Origin: Calditerrivibrio sp.
GTDB lineage: Bacteria > Chrysiogenota > Deferribacteres > Deferribacterales > Calditerrivibrionaceae
Reading direction: 5' to 3'
DNA: 64,000 nucleotides
NCBI GenBank assembly: GCA_026415135.1
Contig: JAOAHS010000035.1
Coordinates: 1 to 64,000 of the forward strand
Below the pieces are notes generated by a model. That model saw nothing but the letters and a program-made list of their open reading frames with translations. It made no database searches and had not been told where the DNA came from. Positions 1 to 7,702 of this stretch are shown here, in pieces. Each line of letters opens with the position of its first letter. The first letter of the stretch is position 1. The translations under genes were made by a program, and so were the position numbers.

Positions 1-369
1 GATCTGGATGGATTTATCTCTGTTGTTAGCTCAATATTTGCCTCAATACCTTATGATGATGGGATGAGGCTTAATGAGGGTAGTTTTCACACGTTATTTT
101 ATCTTATGGTATCAGCTGGTGGCCTTCCAGCGAGGAGTCAGATGCTCAACTACAGTGGTAGGATAGATATGGTGTTGGAGATGAGGGATAAGGTGTATAT
201 CTTTGAGTTTAAGTGTAATCAGAGTGCAGAGGTTGCCCTTAATCAGATCAAGGAGAAGGACTATCATAGGCAGTACTTATTCAGCGGTAAGACCATATTC
301 CTTATCGGCATAAATTTTAGTACCGAAAAGAGAAATGTCCAAGAGTTTAGATCACTAAAACTCAGCTAA
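1..369 (+). CDS. PD-(D/E)XK nuclease-like protein, C-terminal part (5' cut by window)
   Basis: The frame is open from base 1, so the gene begins upstream of the window; the first internal ATG is at 64. The visible 122 residues contain a GRID...V-E...FEFK pattern (Asp of GRID, then Glu-x-Lys of FEFK). This is the catalytic core of the PD-(D/E)XK fold found at the C-terminus of the AAA-ATPase-like/DUF1703 family (PF09820 plus PF08011). Members are common, multi-copy and of uncertain function. The gene stops at TAA 367-369. The ATPase half cannot be seen, so the assignment rests on the nuclease-like tail alone. Confidence 0.7.
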   Translation, partial: DLDGFISVVSSIFASIPYDDGMRLNEGSFHTLFYLMVSAGGLPARSQMLNYSGRIDMVLEMRDKVYIFEFKCNQSAEVALNQIKEKDYHRQYLFSGKTIFLIGINFSTEKRNVQEFRSLKLS

Positions 370-427
370 TCAGATCAGCCTATAAAAATTGAACAGGAAA
401 TCTGTGGGCTGATTACATTATTACCGC

Positions 428-456
428 TTGCTTTTTAAATTCTAATGTACTAAAAT
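428..456 (+). promoter_or_regulatory. Probable sigma-70 promoter for tRNA-Arg
   Basis: TTGCTT at 428-433 and TAAAAT at 451-456 are separated by 17 bases, with the tRNA beginning 26 bases further on. An imperfect inverted repeat (ATCAGCC near 375, GGCTGAT near 410) lies between the upstream stop and this site and may end the upstream transcript. Prediction from consensus only. Confidence 0.5.
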
Positions 457-481
457 CCCAATAAAGACTGCATTTTATATA

Positions 482-554
482 GGGCGATTAGCTCAGGTGG
501 ATAGAGCATAGGTCTCCGGAACCTAGTGCGGGGGTTCGAGTCCCTCATCGCCCG
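482..554 (+). tRNA. tRNA-Arg (anticodon CCG)
   Basis: The 73-base cloverleaf has acceptor strand GGGCGAT (482-488) pairing with ATCGCCC (547-553) and discriminator G554. The D-arm reads TAGCTCAGGTGGATAGAGCA, the anticodon stem TAGGT/ACCTA encloses loop CTCCGGA, and the T-loop is GGTTCGAGTCC. The loop gives anticodon CCG, decoding CGG arginine codons. No CCA is encoded, so it must be added after transcription; a CCA-adding-type enzyme gene lies at 40383-41690. Confidence 0.97.
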
Positions 555-555
555 T

Positions 556-2106
556 TTATTGCAACTGCTCCCTTTCTTGAAGCACCATCTCTTTAAGTTT
601 CCTTTTCAAAACTTTACCTGTAGCTGTCATAGGGATATCTTCTTTAATATAAATACTTTTGGGAAGTTTAAAGTTTGCCAAATGCTTCTTTAAATACTCC
701 CTTAAACCATTTATATCTACTTTTGCACCCTCTTTTGGTTTTATAAATGCTATAGGTACCTCACCACTCTGCTTATCCGGAATCCCAATAACCGCAGCTG
801 CCTCCACACCTTCATATTGATACAGGTACTCCTCTATCTCCCTAGGATACACGTTAAGCCCTTTTACTATTATCAGATCTTTCTTTCTGTCGACTATATA
901 TATGTAGCCCTCTTCATCCAATCTTGCTAAATCGCCGGTAAAAAGCCATCCATTTCTTATTGTAAGAGCTGTAGCATCCTCCATCTTCCAATAACCTTTC
1001 ATAACATTAGGGCCTTTGACGATCAACTCCCCCACCTCACCCACAGGCACTTCAACCTCATCATCATTAACTATCTTCACCTCTACACCCGGTAAAGCAG
1101 GCCCCACAGAATATGGTTTCTGTTTATTCAAAGGGTTTACAGATACGACAGGAGAAGCCTCTGAAAGCCCATACCCTTCGATAATAGGTTTTTTAAACTT
1201 ATTATAAAACTCTTTGATAATCTCCTCGGGTAAAGGTGCACCACCACTTATATGAATTTTTATAGGATAAAGAAACTTGGCAAACCATGATGGTATGTTG
1301 GCTCTGGCAAGAGCTGTGTATATTTGAGGAACACCGAGAAAAAAGTTAGGCCTTTGGAAAAGCAGTATCCTTTTAAAAGATCTCTTCTTTAGCTCCATAA
1401 TAGATGCTAGCACTATAATACCACATCCCACATAAGTAGGTAACAATACACTTGCAGTAAACGTATAGGAATGAAACATCGGTAGCACCAAAAGCACCTT
1501 GTAGGTATGATCAATCTTAAACACCTGCAAACATGCGTCCACATTGCTCAATAGATTGTTATGGGTGAGCATCGCACCTTTTGGGTGTCCAGTTGTCCCT
1601 GATGTATAGATAAACACCGCAAGATCTTCCCGGTTAATCTTTACACCGGGATGACTGTTCGATTCAGACATTGCAAGCTGGTAAAGGTTTAAAGATTCGA
1701 AATCACTATGATCAAACGTAAATATATTTTTTAAACAACTGTTAAGTTTCTTCTGATGTTTTACCACATCGGTGAACTTCGACGAGGTAACAAGCACTTT
1801 TGCCTCAGCATTTGAAATGATATACTGTATCTCCTCCTCCTTAAGAAAAGTATTAAGAGGTACAGCAATCCCCCCCGCTTTTGCAATGCCAAAGTATGTG
1901 ATTATGAACTCGGGAGAGTTCTCTAAAAGTATACAAACCCTATCCCCTTTTGTAATACCAAACTTAAGAAACACTTTGGCTATTCTATTAGTAAGTTCAT
2001 CTACTTCACTGTAGGTAAACTTCTTCCCTTCAAAATATATATACGTCTTATTTGGCCTAATCTTTGCATTAAAAGAGAGGATCTCTCCTAAATTGTTAAA
2101 TTTCAT
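556..2106 (-). CDS. AMP-binding acyl-CoA synthetase (fatty-acid CoA ligase type)
   Basis: 516 residues, full length for the ANL adenylating family. The protein shows the P-loop-like motif YTSGTTGHPKGAMLTH, the A5-type motif EGYGLSEASP, the hinge motif GWLFTGDLA and the C-terminal catalytic lysine region TATGKVLKRKLK. It should activate a carboxylate, most likely a fatty acid, to its acyl-AMP and then its CoA thioester in the cytoplasm; chain-length preference cannot be read from sequence. The ATG at 2106 has GGGGG five bases upstream and overlaps the end of maf by 11 bases, so it is the last gene of the minus-strand operon. Its stop lies next to the tRNA-Arg 3' end. Confidence 0.9.
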   Translation of the reverse strand: MKFNNLGEILSFNAKIRPNKTYIYFEGKKFTYSEVDELTNRIAKVFLKFGITKGDRVCILLENSPEFIITYFGIAKAGGIAVPLNTFLKEEEIQYIISNAEAKVLVTSSKFTDVVKHQKKLNSCLKNIFTFDHSDFESLNLYQLAMSESNSHPGVKINREDLAVFIYTSGTTGHPKGAMLTHNNLLSNVDACLQVFKIDHTYKVLLVLPMFHSYTFTASVLLPTYVGCGIIVLASIMELKKRSFKRILLFQRPNFFLGVPQIYTALARANIPSWFAKFLYPIKIHISGGAPLPEEIIKEFYNKFKKPIIEGYGLSEASPVVSVNPLNKQKPYSVGPALPGVEVKIVNDDEVEVPVGEVGELIVKGPNVMKGYWKMEDATALTIRNGWLFTGDLARLDEEGYIYIVDRKKDLIIVKGLNVYPREIEEYLYQYEGVEAAAVIGIPDKQSGEVPIAFIKPKEGAKVDINGLREYLKKHLANFKLPKSIYIKEDIPMTATGKVLKRKLKEMVLQEREQLQ

Positions 2107-2692
2107 GAAAACCCCCGTAAGGTCTTATTCCAAGCTTAGCAAACACCTCCAAAAGCTTCCCCACAGGTAATCCAACAACAGTATCATAGTTGCCATAAAT
2201 CTTTTCCACAAACAGGCTACCCTTACCTTGAATACCGTAAGCACCAGCTTTATCCATAGGCTCTTCCGAATCGATGTACCAATTGATCATCTCATCAGTA
2301 AGCTTTTTGAAATAGACATCTGTTTTGTCATAAAACTGTTCGTGGATTTTATAATTTTTGTTAACAACCACCACCCCAGTAATCACTTCATGCTTTTTAC
2401 CACTCAAAAACCTAAGCATTTCCTGGGCATCCTTCACATCCTTAGGCTTACCCAATATCCTGCCCTCACAATAAACTATAGTATCCGCAGCCACAATAAA
2501 AGCTTCATCATAGATCCTTGCTACGTCATAAGCCTTTATGGCTGCAACCCTCATCACCTGTTCCTCTATGGGATCTGTTTCATTAAACTCCTCTTTGGTG
2601 TTACTCGTGACATATTGAAAATTTATCCCCAACTTTGTAAAAAGCTCCCTCCTTCTCGGTGAACCACTAGCCAGTATAATCTTTTGATACAT
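2096..2692 (-). CDS. maf: Maf-type nucleoside triphosphate pyrophosphatase
   Basis: 198 residues. The N-terminal ILASGSPRRRELF signature, the central AADTIVY and LGKPKD segments and the late DKAGAYGIQG and VVGLPV motifs are all present in the family order. Maf/YhdE proteins hydrolyse non-canonical or modified nucleotides (dTTP/UTP/pseudo-UTP subclasses) and can affect septation. The start has AAGGGG five bases upstream. It overlaps the upstream Gx gene by 26 bases and the downstream acyl-CoA ligase by 11, indicating translational coupling. Confidence 0.95.
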   Translation of the reverse strand: MYQKIILASGSPRRRELFTKLGINFQYVTSNTKEEFNETDPIEEQVMRVAAIKAYDVARIYDEAFIVAADTIVYCEGRILGKPKDVKDAQEMLRFLSGKKHEVITGVVVVNKNYKIHEQFYDKTDVYFKKLTDEMINWYIDSEEPMDKAGAYGIQGKGSLFVEKIYGNYDTVVGLPVGKLLEVFAKLGIRPYGGFHEI

Positions 2693-3188
2693 ACGAACCC
2701 CTTTTATTTAAAACACTGTTTGATAAATAGCCTATCAAAAAACCTGTTACAACCGCTAAAATTATGAAATAAGGCAAAATTTTTAGAAAAGCAAGATCTT
2801 TTACAACAAAAAGTTTAATAATAATAAATTGCATCGTTATATTTGTAACACTTCCTACAACACTAACAGATACTAACGATGAGTATCTATTTGTCAACTT
2901 ATGATAAAAATACATACTAACGATGGCAACCATCAAGGAGGGGAAAGCGATAATGAGTCTGAAAATAAACCCCGTCGAAAAAATTGCAGTAACTATTGAT
3001 TTTATAGCACCAAGAATAAAAAGGTATTTCAGATCCAAAAGATACACCCCCATAACAACAGGTATATTGGACAACCCTATTCTAACAAACGGTATAGGCA
3101 TAGGTACAAAGTTTTCTAATAAGCCCAAAATAATCGAAAAAGAAGCCAGAGCAGCTACCGTTTTTTCCTTATCTTGTAACACCATCAT
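2667..3188 (-). CDS. Gx transporter family membrane protein (Hpre_diP_synt_I type)
   Basis: 173 residues with five or six hydrophobic segments, including PIPFVRIGLSNIPVVMG and the following FILGAIKSIVTAIFSTGF. This matches PF07456, often mislabelled heptaprenyl diphosphate synthase component I. It resembles small ECF-type S components and is usually found beside NusG-II, ApbE or isoprenoid genes, as here. The substrate is unknown. A GTG-type start at 3209 is possible, but the ATG at 3188 follows a GGGA site and leaves less overlap with the upstream gene. It is not expected to be a catalytic prenyl synthase, since it has no DDxxD motif. Confidence 0.8.
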   Translation of the reverse strand: MMVLQDKEKTVAALASFSIILGLLENFVPMPIPFVRIGLSNIPVVMGVYLLDLKYLFILGAIKSIVTAIFSTGFIFRLIIAFPSLMVAIVSMYFYHKLTNRYSSLVSVSVVGSVTNITMQFIIIKLFVVKDLAFLKILPYFIILAVVTGFLIGYLSNSVLNKRGSYVSKDYTG

Positions 3189-3534
3189 AATCCCTTTTCT
3201 CACATTCAATAACTATAGCCACCCTATTTGGCACACACACCGCAGACTCACCACATGTTTCTATGTACCCAAACTGTAAGCATATTTTATCTTTACAATC
3301 AGAGCTTAGAAACCTCACCTTTCCATCCTTGATCTCCATCTTTACCCTTTTGCCAAATTCAGTCAGATCCAAGACCTGATTCTTACTAAGATCGAGGGGG
3401 TGCTTAACCCCATCAACTATAAGAAATGATCTCTTTTCACCCTCAACGGGTTTAATGATCGCATAGATGGGCAAAACCAAAAAAAGGATCAAAACGATGA
3501 TATCAAACGCCTTAAGTTTAGTCCATTGTCTCAA
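3169..3534 (-). CDS. NusG domain II-containing membrane-anchored protein
   Basis: 121 residues: one N-terminal membrane anchor (LKAFDIIVLILFLVLPIYA) followed by a small beta domain containing VKMEIKDGKVRFLSSDCKDKICLQFGYI and CVPNRVAIVIE. These match the stand-alone NusG_II family (PF07009), a secreted domain unrelated to the transcription factor in function. Three conserved cysteines (in DCKDKIC and CGES...CVPN) lie on the outer side of the membrane and could bind metal or form a disulfide. The gene overlaps apbE by 4 bases and the Gx gene by about 20. The trio ApbE/NusG-II/Gx recurs in bacteria with Rnf or flavin-based redox systems; its role is not established. Confidence 0.8.
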   Translation of the reverse strand: MRQWTKLKAFDIIVLILFLVLPIYAIIKPVEGEKRSFLIVDGVKHPLDLSKNQVLDLTEFGKRVKMEIKDGKVRFLSSDCKDKICLQFGYIETCGESAVCVPNRVAIVIECEKRDYDGVTR

Positions 3535-4481
3535 CGTCTAACCTCATACTGCTCCCATCCGCACAGTTTTTTCATTCTGCCATCTGGTAAATAGAGCAAA
3601 ACAGGGGTATTGAGCTTTTGACAACTTTTTTCCACTTCGTCTGGACTCATAAGAAAATAAGCAGTGGATAATCCATCCGCCATTTCGGTGCTATCTGCTA
3701 TTACACTTACACTTCTGTATCTATCAACAGGCTGTTTAGTTAACGCATCAAAGATATGAATATACTTTTTACCCTTTTCTATAAAAAATCTTTCATAATC
3801 GCCGGATGTTGCAATAGCCTTATCGGCAAGCCTAACGATAGCCAACACCTTTTTCTTATCATCCGGATGCTGAACCCCAATCCTCCACCCTTTCCCCCCT
3901 TTGTCCCCCAAACAAAACATATCTCCCCCAGCGTTAATTATCCCCTCTTTTACTCCCATCTTTTTGAGTAAACTTATAGCCTCATCAACGATCCACCCTT
4001 TAGCATAGGCACCAAGATCTATGCTGGCTTGTTTTTCCTTTATCAAAGTATCCCCTGATATCTTTATCTTTTCAAAACCTACTTCAGCATAGCTCTTCCT
4101 AAGTATAGCATCATTAGGCACAGAAAAGGGACCATCCGGGAAGCCATATAGCTTCATCACTGTATAGATAGTGACATCGAAGCGACCATTCGTTAAACTA
4201 TAAAAAAACCCAGATCGTTTTAAAAGCTCAACAAATCTCGCTTCACTCTGTACCTCTTCAAAGATACCTGCCCTGTTTAGCTTATCAGTATTACTTACTA
4301 CAAGGTAACTTAGCTCATCTATCCTTTTTCTCACAGGCAAAAACTGATCTTTATACCTGGAAGGTAACGTTACCTCCACTACCGTTCCCATTGAAAAAAA
4401 AGTATTTGTATCGTAGCTGTTGGAACAGGCTACCAAAAAAACTAAAGATAAATAGGCAAAGACTTTTTGCACGATGGACAT
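3531..4481 (-). CDS. apbE: FAD:protein FMN transferase (ApbE), lipoprotein
   Basis: 316 residues. The N-terminus has a lipobox (LVFLVACS), so the mature protein should be anchored outside the cytoplasmic membrane. Family motifs are DTNTFFSMGTVVEVTLP, IDLGAYAKGWIVDEA, the GGDM segment and ATSGDYERFF with the downstream HIFD. The enzyme covalently attaches FMN from FAD to threonine or serine of partner proteins such as RnfG/RnfD, NqrB/C or FMN-binding domains. No target gene is present in the window. It overlaps amrS by 40 bases and the NusG-II gene by 4. Confidence 0.93.
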   Translation of the reverse strand: MSIVQKVFAYLSLVFLVACSNSYDTNTFFSMGTVVEVTLPSRYKDQFLPVRKRIDELSYLVVSNTDKLNRAGIFEEVQSEARFVELLKRSGFFYSLTNGRFDVTIYTVMKLYGFPDGPFSVPNDAILRKSYAEVGFEKIKISGDTLIKEKQASIDLGAYAKGWIVDEAISLLKKMGVKEGIINAGGDMFCLGDKGGKGWRIGVQHPDDKKKVLAIVRLADKAIATSGDYERFFIEKGKKYIHIFDALTKQPVDRYRSVSVIADSTEMADGLSTAYFLMSPDEVEKSCQKLNTPVLLYLPDGRMKKLCGWEQYEVRR

Positions 4482-5416
4482 ACGTTATCTTCGATAAATA
4501 AACTAATCCTATAACCGTTTCTACCTATCAGTCTCATACCACAATAGGGGCAAAAAGTATCGTTGTTTGCTGACACATTCCCCAAATAGACATAATGCAA
4601 ATAACCCTTAGCTATGTTAAAAAGCTCTTTGAGGTATTCCATATCGGTTGGTGGGAGATTGAGTTTATAGGAGGGGAAATATCGTGATATATGAAGTGGT
4701 ATCGATCTATCTATCCCGGATAACCACCTACACATCTCTTTGAACTCCGTTTCGGTACTGGTATAGCGCTCAACGGCAAGATGGGTAATCTCCAGATGAA
4801 CATCATGCCTATAAAGGTACTCAATGGTATAAAGTACCTCTTTTAGCCCTCCCCCTAACTTCCTGTACCCCTCTTCACTGAAAGCCTTTAGATCGATATT
4901 GGCAGCATCCAGATAATCCACAAGGGTAGCAAGGGGCTCACTGTTGATAAAGCCATTTGAGACTATAACGTTTTTTAATCCAGCTTGTCTAAACAGCTTA
5001 GCAGTATCATGTACATACTCGAACCAGATTGTTGGTTCGTTGTACGTGTAAGCAATCCCTATAGAAGCATTCTCCTTAGCAATCGACAACAACGCCTCTG
5101 ATGTTATCTTTTCCCTAAAAGTGATATTCTTAGAAATAGTCCAGTTTTGACAAAAAGCGCAGGAAAGGTTACAACCGTTTGTCCCTATAGAGAGTATCTT
5201 GGACCCAGGATAAAAATGGTATAATGGTTTTTTTTCTATGGGATCAATGTTTATCGATGTCACCTCAGCATAGGATGTCTGATATAAAACACCATCTATA
5301 TTCCTTCTGATGAGACAGGCACCTGACTTACCATCTGGAATAGTACAACGATGGGGGCAAAGATGACATCTTACCCTATTTGAATCTATCTTCTCATAAA
5401 AAGAAGCTTCTTTCAT
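4442..5416 (-). CDS. amrS: AmmeMemoRadiSam system radical SAM enzyme AmrS
   Basis: 324 residues. The N-terminal CHLCPHRC and CLIRRN cysteines, the radical-SAM CxxxCxxC loop in GCNLSCAFCQNW, and the C-terminal CPYCGMR / CPSCKK zinc-ribbon-like pair match the AmrS family (formerly called pyruvate formate-lyase activating enzyme-like). The family is associated with AmrB (MEMO) and AmrA (AMMECR1) proteins, neither of which lies in this window. The precise product is not firmly established. The start overlaps the stop of the prenyl synthase gene (ATGA). Confidence 0.9.
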   Translation of the reverse strand: MKEASFYEKIDSNRVRCHLCPHRCTIPDGKSGACLIRRNIDGVLYQTSYAEVTSINIDPIEKKPLYHFYPGSKILSIGTNGCNLSCAFCQNWTISKNITFREKITSEALLSIAKENASIGIAYTYNEPTIWFEYVHDTAKLFRQAGLKNVIVSNGFINSEPLATLVDYLDAANIDLKAFSEEGYRKLGGGLKEVLYTIEYLYRHDVHLEITHLAVERYTSTETEFKEMCRWLSGIDRSIPLHISRYFPSYKLNLPPTDMEYLKELFNIAKGYLHYVYLGNVSANNDTFCPYCGMRLIGRNGYRISLFIEDNVCPSCKKSLPIYL

Positions 5417-6384
5417 CTGTCACGCAGTAGGACATATTCCGATAAAAATGTCAGAGCATCACGATAAACATTTTGAGGAAAAGCTCTTAGGATCTCCTGA
5501 GCCTTTTTGGTGTAACTGTCCACAAATTGCTCAGCTTTGGACTTTATATTATACCTCTTCATCAAATCTGTTATATAATTGATATCTTCCTCTTCAGGTT
5601 CTGAAGATATGATCTTTTTCATCCTTTTAAGTTCTTCATCCCTTGCCAGATCCCTCAAGATGAACATAGGTAGTGTCATTTTACCCTCTTTTAGATCTGT
5701 ACCAGGATTTTTACCTGTTTTTTCTGGATCTCCCAAGTAATCCAATATATCATCACTCATCTGAAAAGAAAGCCCTACTATCCTCCCAAACTCTGCCATA
5801 AGCTTGACATAATCTTCATCCAAACCACATAAAAGGGCACCTATTTCACAACATGCAGAAAAAAGCACCGCTGTTTTTGAATATATGATCTTTTCGTATT
5901 CCTCAAAGGACAGATCGAATTGGGCAGTCTTAATAAGCTGAAATACCTCCCCTTCGCTCATCGTTTTAGCCGCATTGGCCAAAATCATCTGCACCCTCGC
6001 ATCACCATCTTTCACAAGATTGACGAATGCCCTCGAATACAAAAAGTCCCCACACAAAACGGTGATATCGTTACCAAAGATCTGGTTAGCGCTGGGTCGA
6101 CCTCTTCTGAATTTGGCTCCATCAATAACATCATCATGCAATAAAGTGGCAGTATGTATATACTCCACAACACCACTTAAGATAACATCTCTGTCCCCTT
6201 CGTACCCCCCCAACCCGGTAGTCAAAAACATAAACACTGGTCTAAGTCTCTTACCTCCACTTTCAAAGACATAATAAGCAACCTCATTGACCATATTAAC
6301 ATCTGAATCCAAATTCCTTTTAAGCTCCACCTCAAGCTGCTCAAGCTTATCCCTAACCAAAGCCGTAACATCGTTTATATTCAT
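5413..6384 (-). CDS. Polyprenyl diphosphate synthase
   Basis: 323 residues. Both aspartate-rich motifs are present: LLHDDVIDGAKFRRGRPSAN (DDxxD) and QMSDDILDYLGD, as is GGKRLRP near the N-terminus. The enzyme condenses isopentenyl diphosphate onto an allylic primer to make the all-trans chain for quinones (octa- or hepta-prenyl); product length cannot be read reliably. The ATG at 6384 is preceded by GAGGAACG, which is better than the TTG one codon earlier. It is the first gene of the seven-gene minus-strand operon. The quinone prenyltransferase likely using its product is at 46078-46932. Confidence 0.93.
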   Translation of the reverse strand: MNINDVTALVRDKLEQLEVELKRNLDSDVNMVNEVAYYVFESGGKRLRPVFMFLTTGLGGYEGDRDVILSGVVEYIHTATLLHDDVIDGAKFRRGRPSANQIFGNDITVLCGDFLYSRAFVNLVKDGDARVQMILANAAKTMSEGEVFQLIKTAQFDLSFEEYEKIIYSKTAVLFSACCEIGALLCGLDEDYVKLMAEFGRIVGLSFQMSDDILDYLGDPEKTGKNPGTDLKEGKMTLPMFILRDLARDEELKRMKKIISSEPEEEDINYITDLMKRYNIKSKAEQFVDSYTKKAQEILRAFPQNVYRDALTFLSEYVLLRDR

Positions 6385-6430
6385 CAACGTTCCTCAAAAA
6401 GTAGTGGACATTTTCTTTTTTTTGAACAAT

Positions 6431-6459
6431 ATATTATTATAAAAAAAAGGTTTTGTAAA
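6431..6459 (-). promoter_or_regulatory. Probable promoter of the prenyl synthase operon
   Basis: On the minus strand TTTACA (6454-6459) and TAATAT (6431-6436) are separated by 17 bases, about 47 bases upstream of the chosen ATG. It sits in the 82-base gap shared with the divergent gene at 6467. Confidence 0.5.
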
Positions 6460-6466
6460 ATAAAAA

Positions 6467-7168
6467 ATGAATACAGACATTAAAGATTTTGAAGAAAAAA
6501 CCCATTGTTTTAAAAAAATAATAGAAAGCCTAAACTTACCCAAAGCCAAAGAGACTGTTGTTTTTGATGCTTCCCTTAAGGGGTTGTCCATACCCTATTA
6601 TCTGCAAGATCGTATGGGCTATAAAAAGATATATAGTATAAACGATTCCCCAAAAATCCAAAACCGGCATATAGTGCTATTAAGCACGGATCAGAAACTG
6701 GAGACTATAATATCAAACCATAAATCAGACCTTTTCATTGCTCTATCTCCCCCCTTTCTCTTCGAGCATACCTTTGAGTCAGTATATGCAATCAGTAAAA
6801 ACCTGAACGTAGGTGGTAAACTGATAATATCCACATACCCAGATCTTTACGATGAAAAAGGTCAGGATATTTTAGGTATCTTTAGCAATCTTATCGACAT
6901 CCCCATCAAAGAAAAACTCCACCGTCAGCACCTAACCCTTCAAAATGCCTTAAGCAATATCTTTAAAAATATCTCATCGGAGGAGGTACTGGTTAAGGCA
7001 AGTAAAGAAGATATTATAGAACTATTTAATTTAGATCTATTTTATAAAAATCTGTTTTATAATGATATTAAAAATCTACTTGATAATGATATAATTTTCG
7101 AACAGGTGATCTTTGAAGCCTCCGACCTAACCCTTTTATGGCATATAATCTATGGACATAAATTTTAA
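6467..7168 (+). CDS. Uncharacterised protein with degenerate methyltransferase-like fold
   Basis: 233 residues, not recognised as a named family. The layout resembles a class I SAM-dependent methyltransferase: a VVFDASLKG strand-loop where motif I should be, then SDLFIALSPPFLFEHTF and LNVGGKLIISTYP, which looks like the usual LkPGG strand. Motif I lacks the GxGxG glycines, so SAM binding is doubtful. The C-terminal third is Leu/Asp/Asn rich with no motif. No Shine-Dalgarno site precedes the ATG. It lies 11 bases ahead of ridA and is probably cotranscribed with it. Confidence 0.6.
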   Translation: MNTDIKDFEEKTHCFKKIIESLNLPKAKETVVFDASLKGLSIPYYLQDRMGYKKIYSINDSPKIQNRHIVLLSTDQKLETIISNHKSDLFIALSPPFLFEHTFESVYAISKNLNVGGKLIISTYPDLYDEKGQDILGIFSNLIDIPIKEKLHRQHLTLQNALSNIFKNISSEEVLVKASKEDIIELFNLDLFYKNLFYNDIKNLLDNDIIFEQVIFEASDLTLLWHIIYGHKF

Positions 7169-7179
7169 TGAGGTGAACA

Positions 7180-7557
7180 ATGGAATATATCTTTACAGAA
7201 AAAGCTCCCCAGGCCATAGGACCCTATTCGCAAGCTACTAAAGTTGGCAACATGCTTTTTGTATCAGGGCAGATCCCCATCGATCCTAAAACAAACCACA
7301 TCGTTACCGACGGGATAGAGCACCTTACAAGTCTTGTGCTGGAAAATATGCTTAATATCGTGCGCGCTGCAGAATTCGAACTCACAGACATAGCAAAAGT
7401 AACCATATATATCAAAAATATGGATGATTTCTCCAAAATCAACGCTGTCTATGAACAGTTTTTTGGCTCCCATAAACCTGCCAGAGCCGTTGTGGAGGTT
7501 TCAAGACTACCTAAGGATGTCCCCATAGAGATAGAATGCGTTGCCATTAAAAATTAA
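7180..7557 (+). CDS. ridA: RidA family reactive intermediate (enamine/imine) deaminase
   Basis: 125 residues, the standard RidA size. The N-terminal [12 protein letters not shown], the central [12 protein letters not shown], the [16 protein letters not shown] segment and the C-terminal [23 protein letters not shown] signature are all present, including the arginine of PARA that binds the carboxylate. RidA hydrolyses reactive 2-aminoacrylate-type enamines released by PLP enzymes such as threonine and serine dehydratases. The start has a GAGGTGAAC site. The 145-base gap after it carries a promoter for the carboxylase operon and nothing else I can see. Confidence 0.95.
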   Translation: MEYIFTEKAPQAIGPYSQATKVGNMLFVSGQIPIDPKTNHIVTDGIEHLTSLVLENMLNIVRAAEFELTDIAKVTIYIKNMDDFSKINAVYEQFFGSHKPARAVVEVSRLPKDVPIEIECVAIKN

Positions 7558-7642
7558 AACATCATTTTCTTGTTATAAAAACTATAAAAAATCTGCTTTT
7601 TTCTCGATATGTTTAATTTTTAATTGATCTAAAACTAACATC

Positions 7643-7673
7643 TTGACATATATTCAAAATTGTGTTTTATTAT
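7643..7673 (+). promoter_or_regulatory. Probable promoter of the propionyl-CoA carboxylase operon
   Basis: TTGACA at 7643-7648 is followed 17 bases later by TTTATT (7666-7671), overlapping TATTAT (7668-7673). The start codon chosen for the downstream gene is at 7703 with GGGGGA in front. Confidence 0.6.
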
Positions 7674-7702
7674 CGCAGCAAATAAGTAAGGGGGATTTGT
7701 TT

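Noticed and set aside
2667-3188. Heptaprenyl diphosphate synthase catalytic subunit
   Set aside because: The family name is historical; the protein is an integral membrane protein without aspartate-rich catalytic motifs.
7643-7702. 20-codon extension of pccB
   Set aside because: Its TTG start is the -35 hexamer of a likely promoter, and ATG 7703 has a strong ribosome site.
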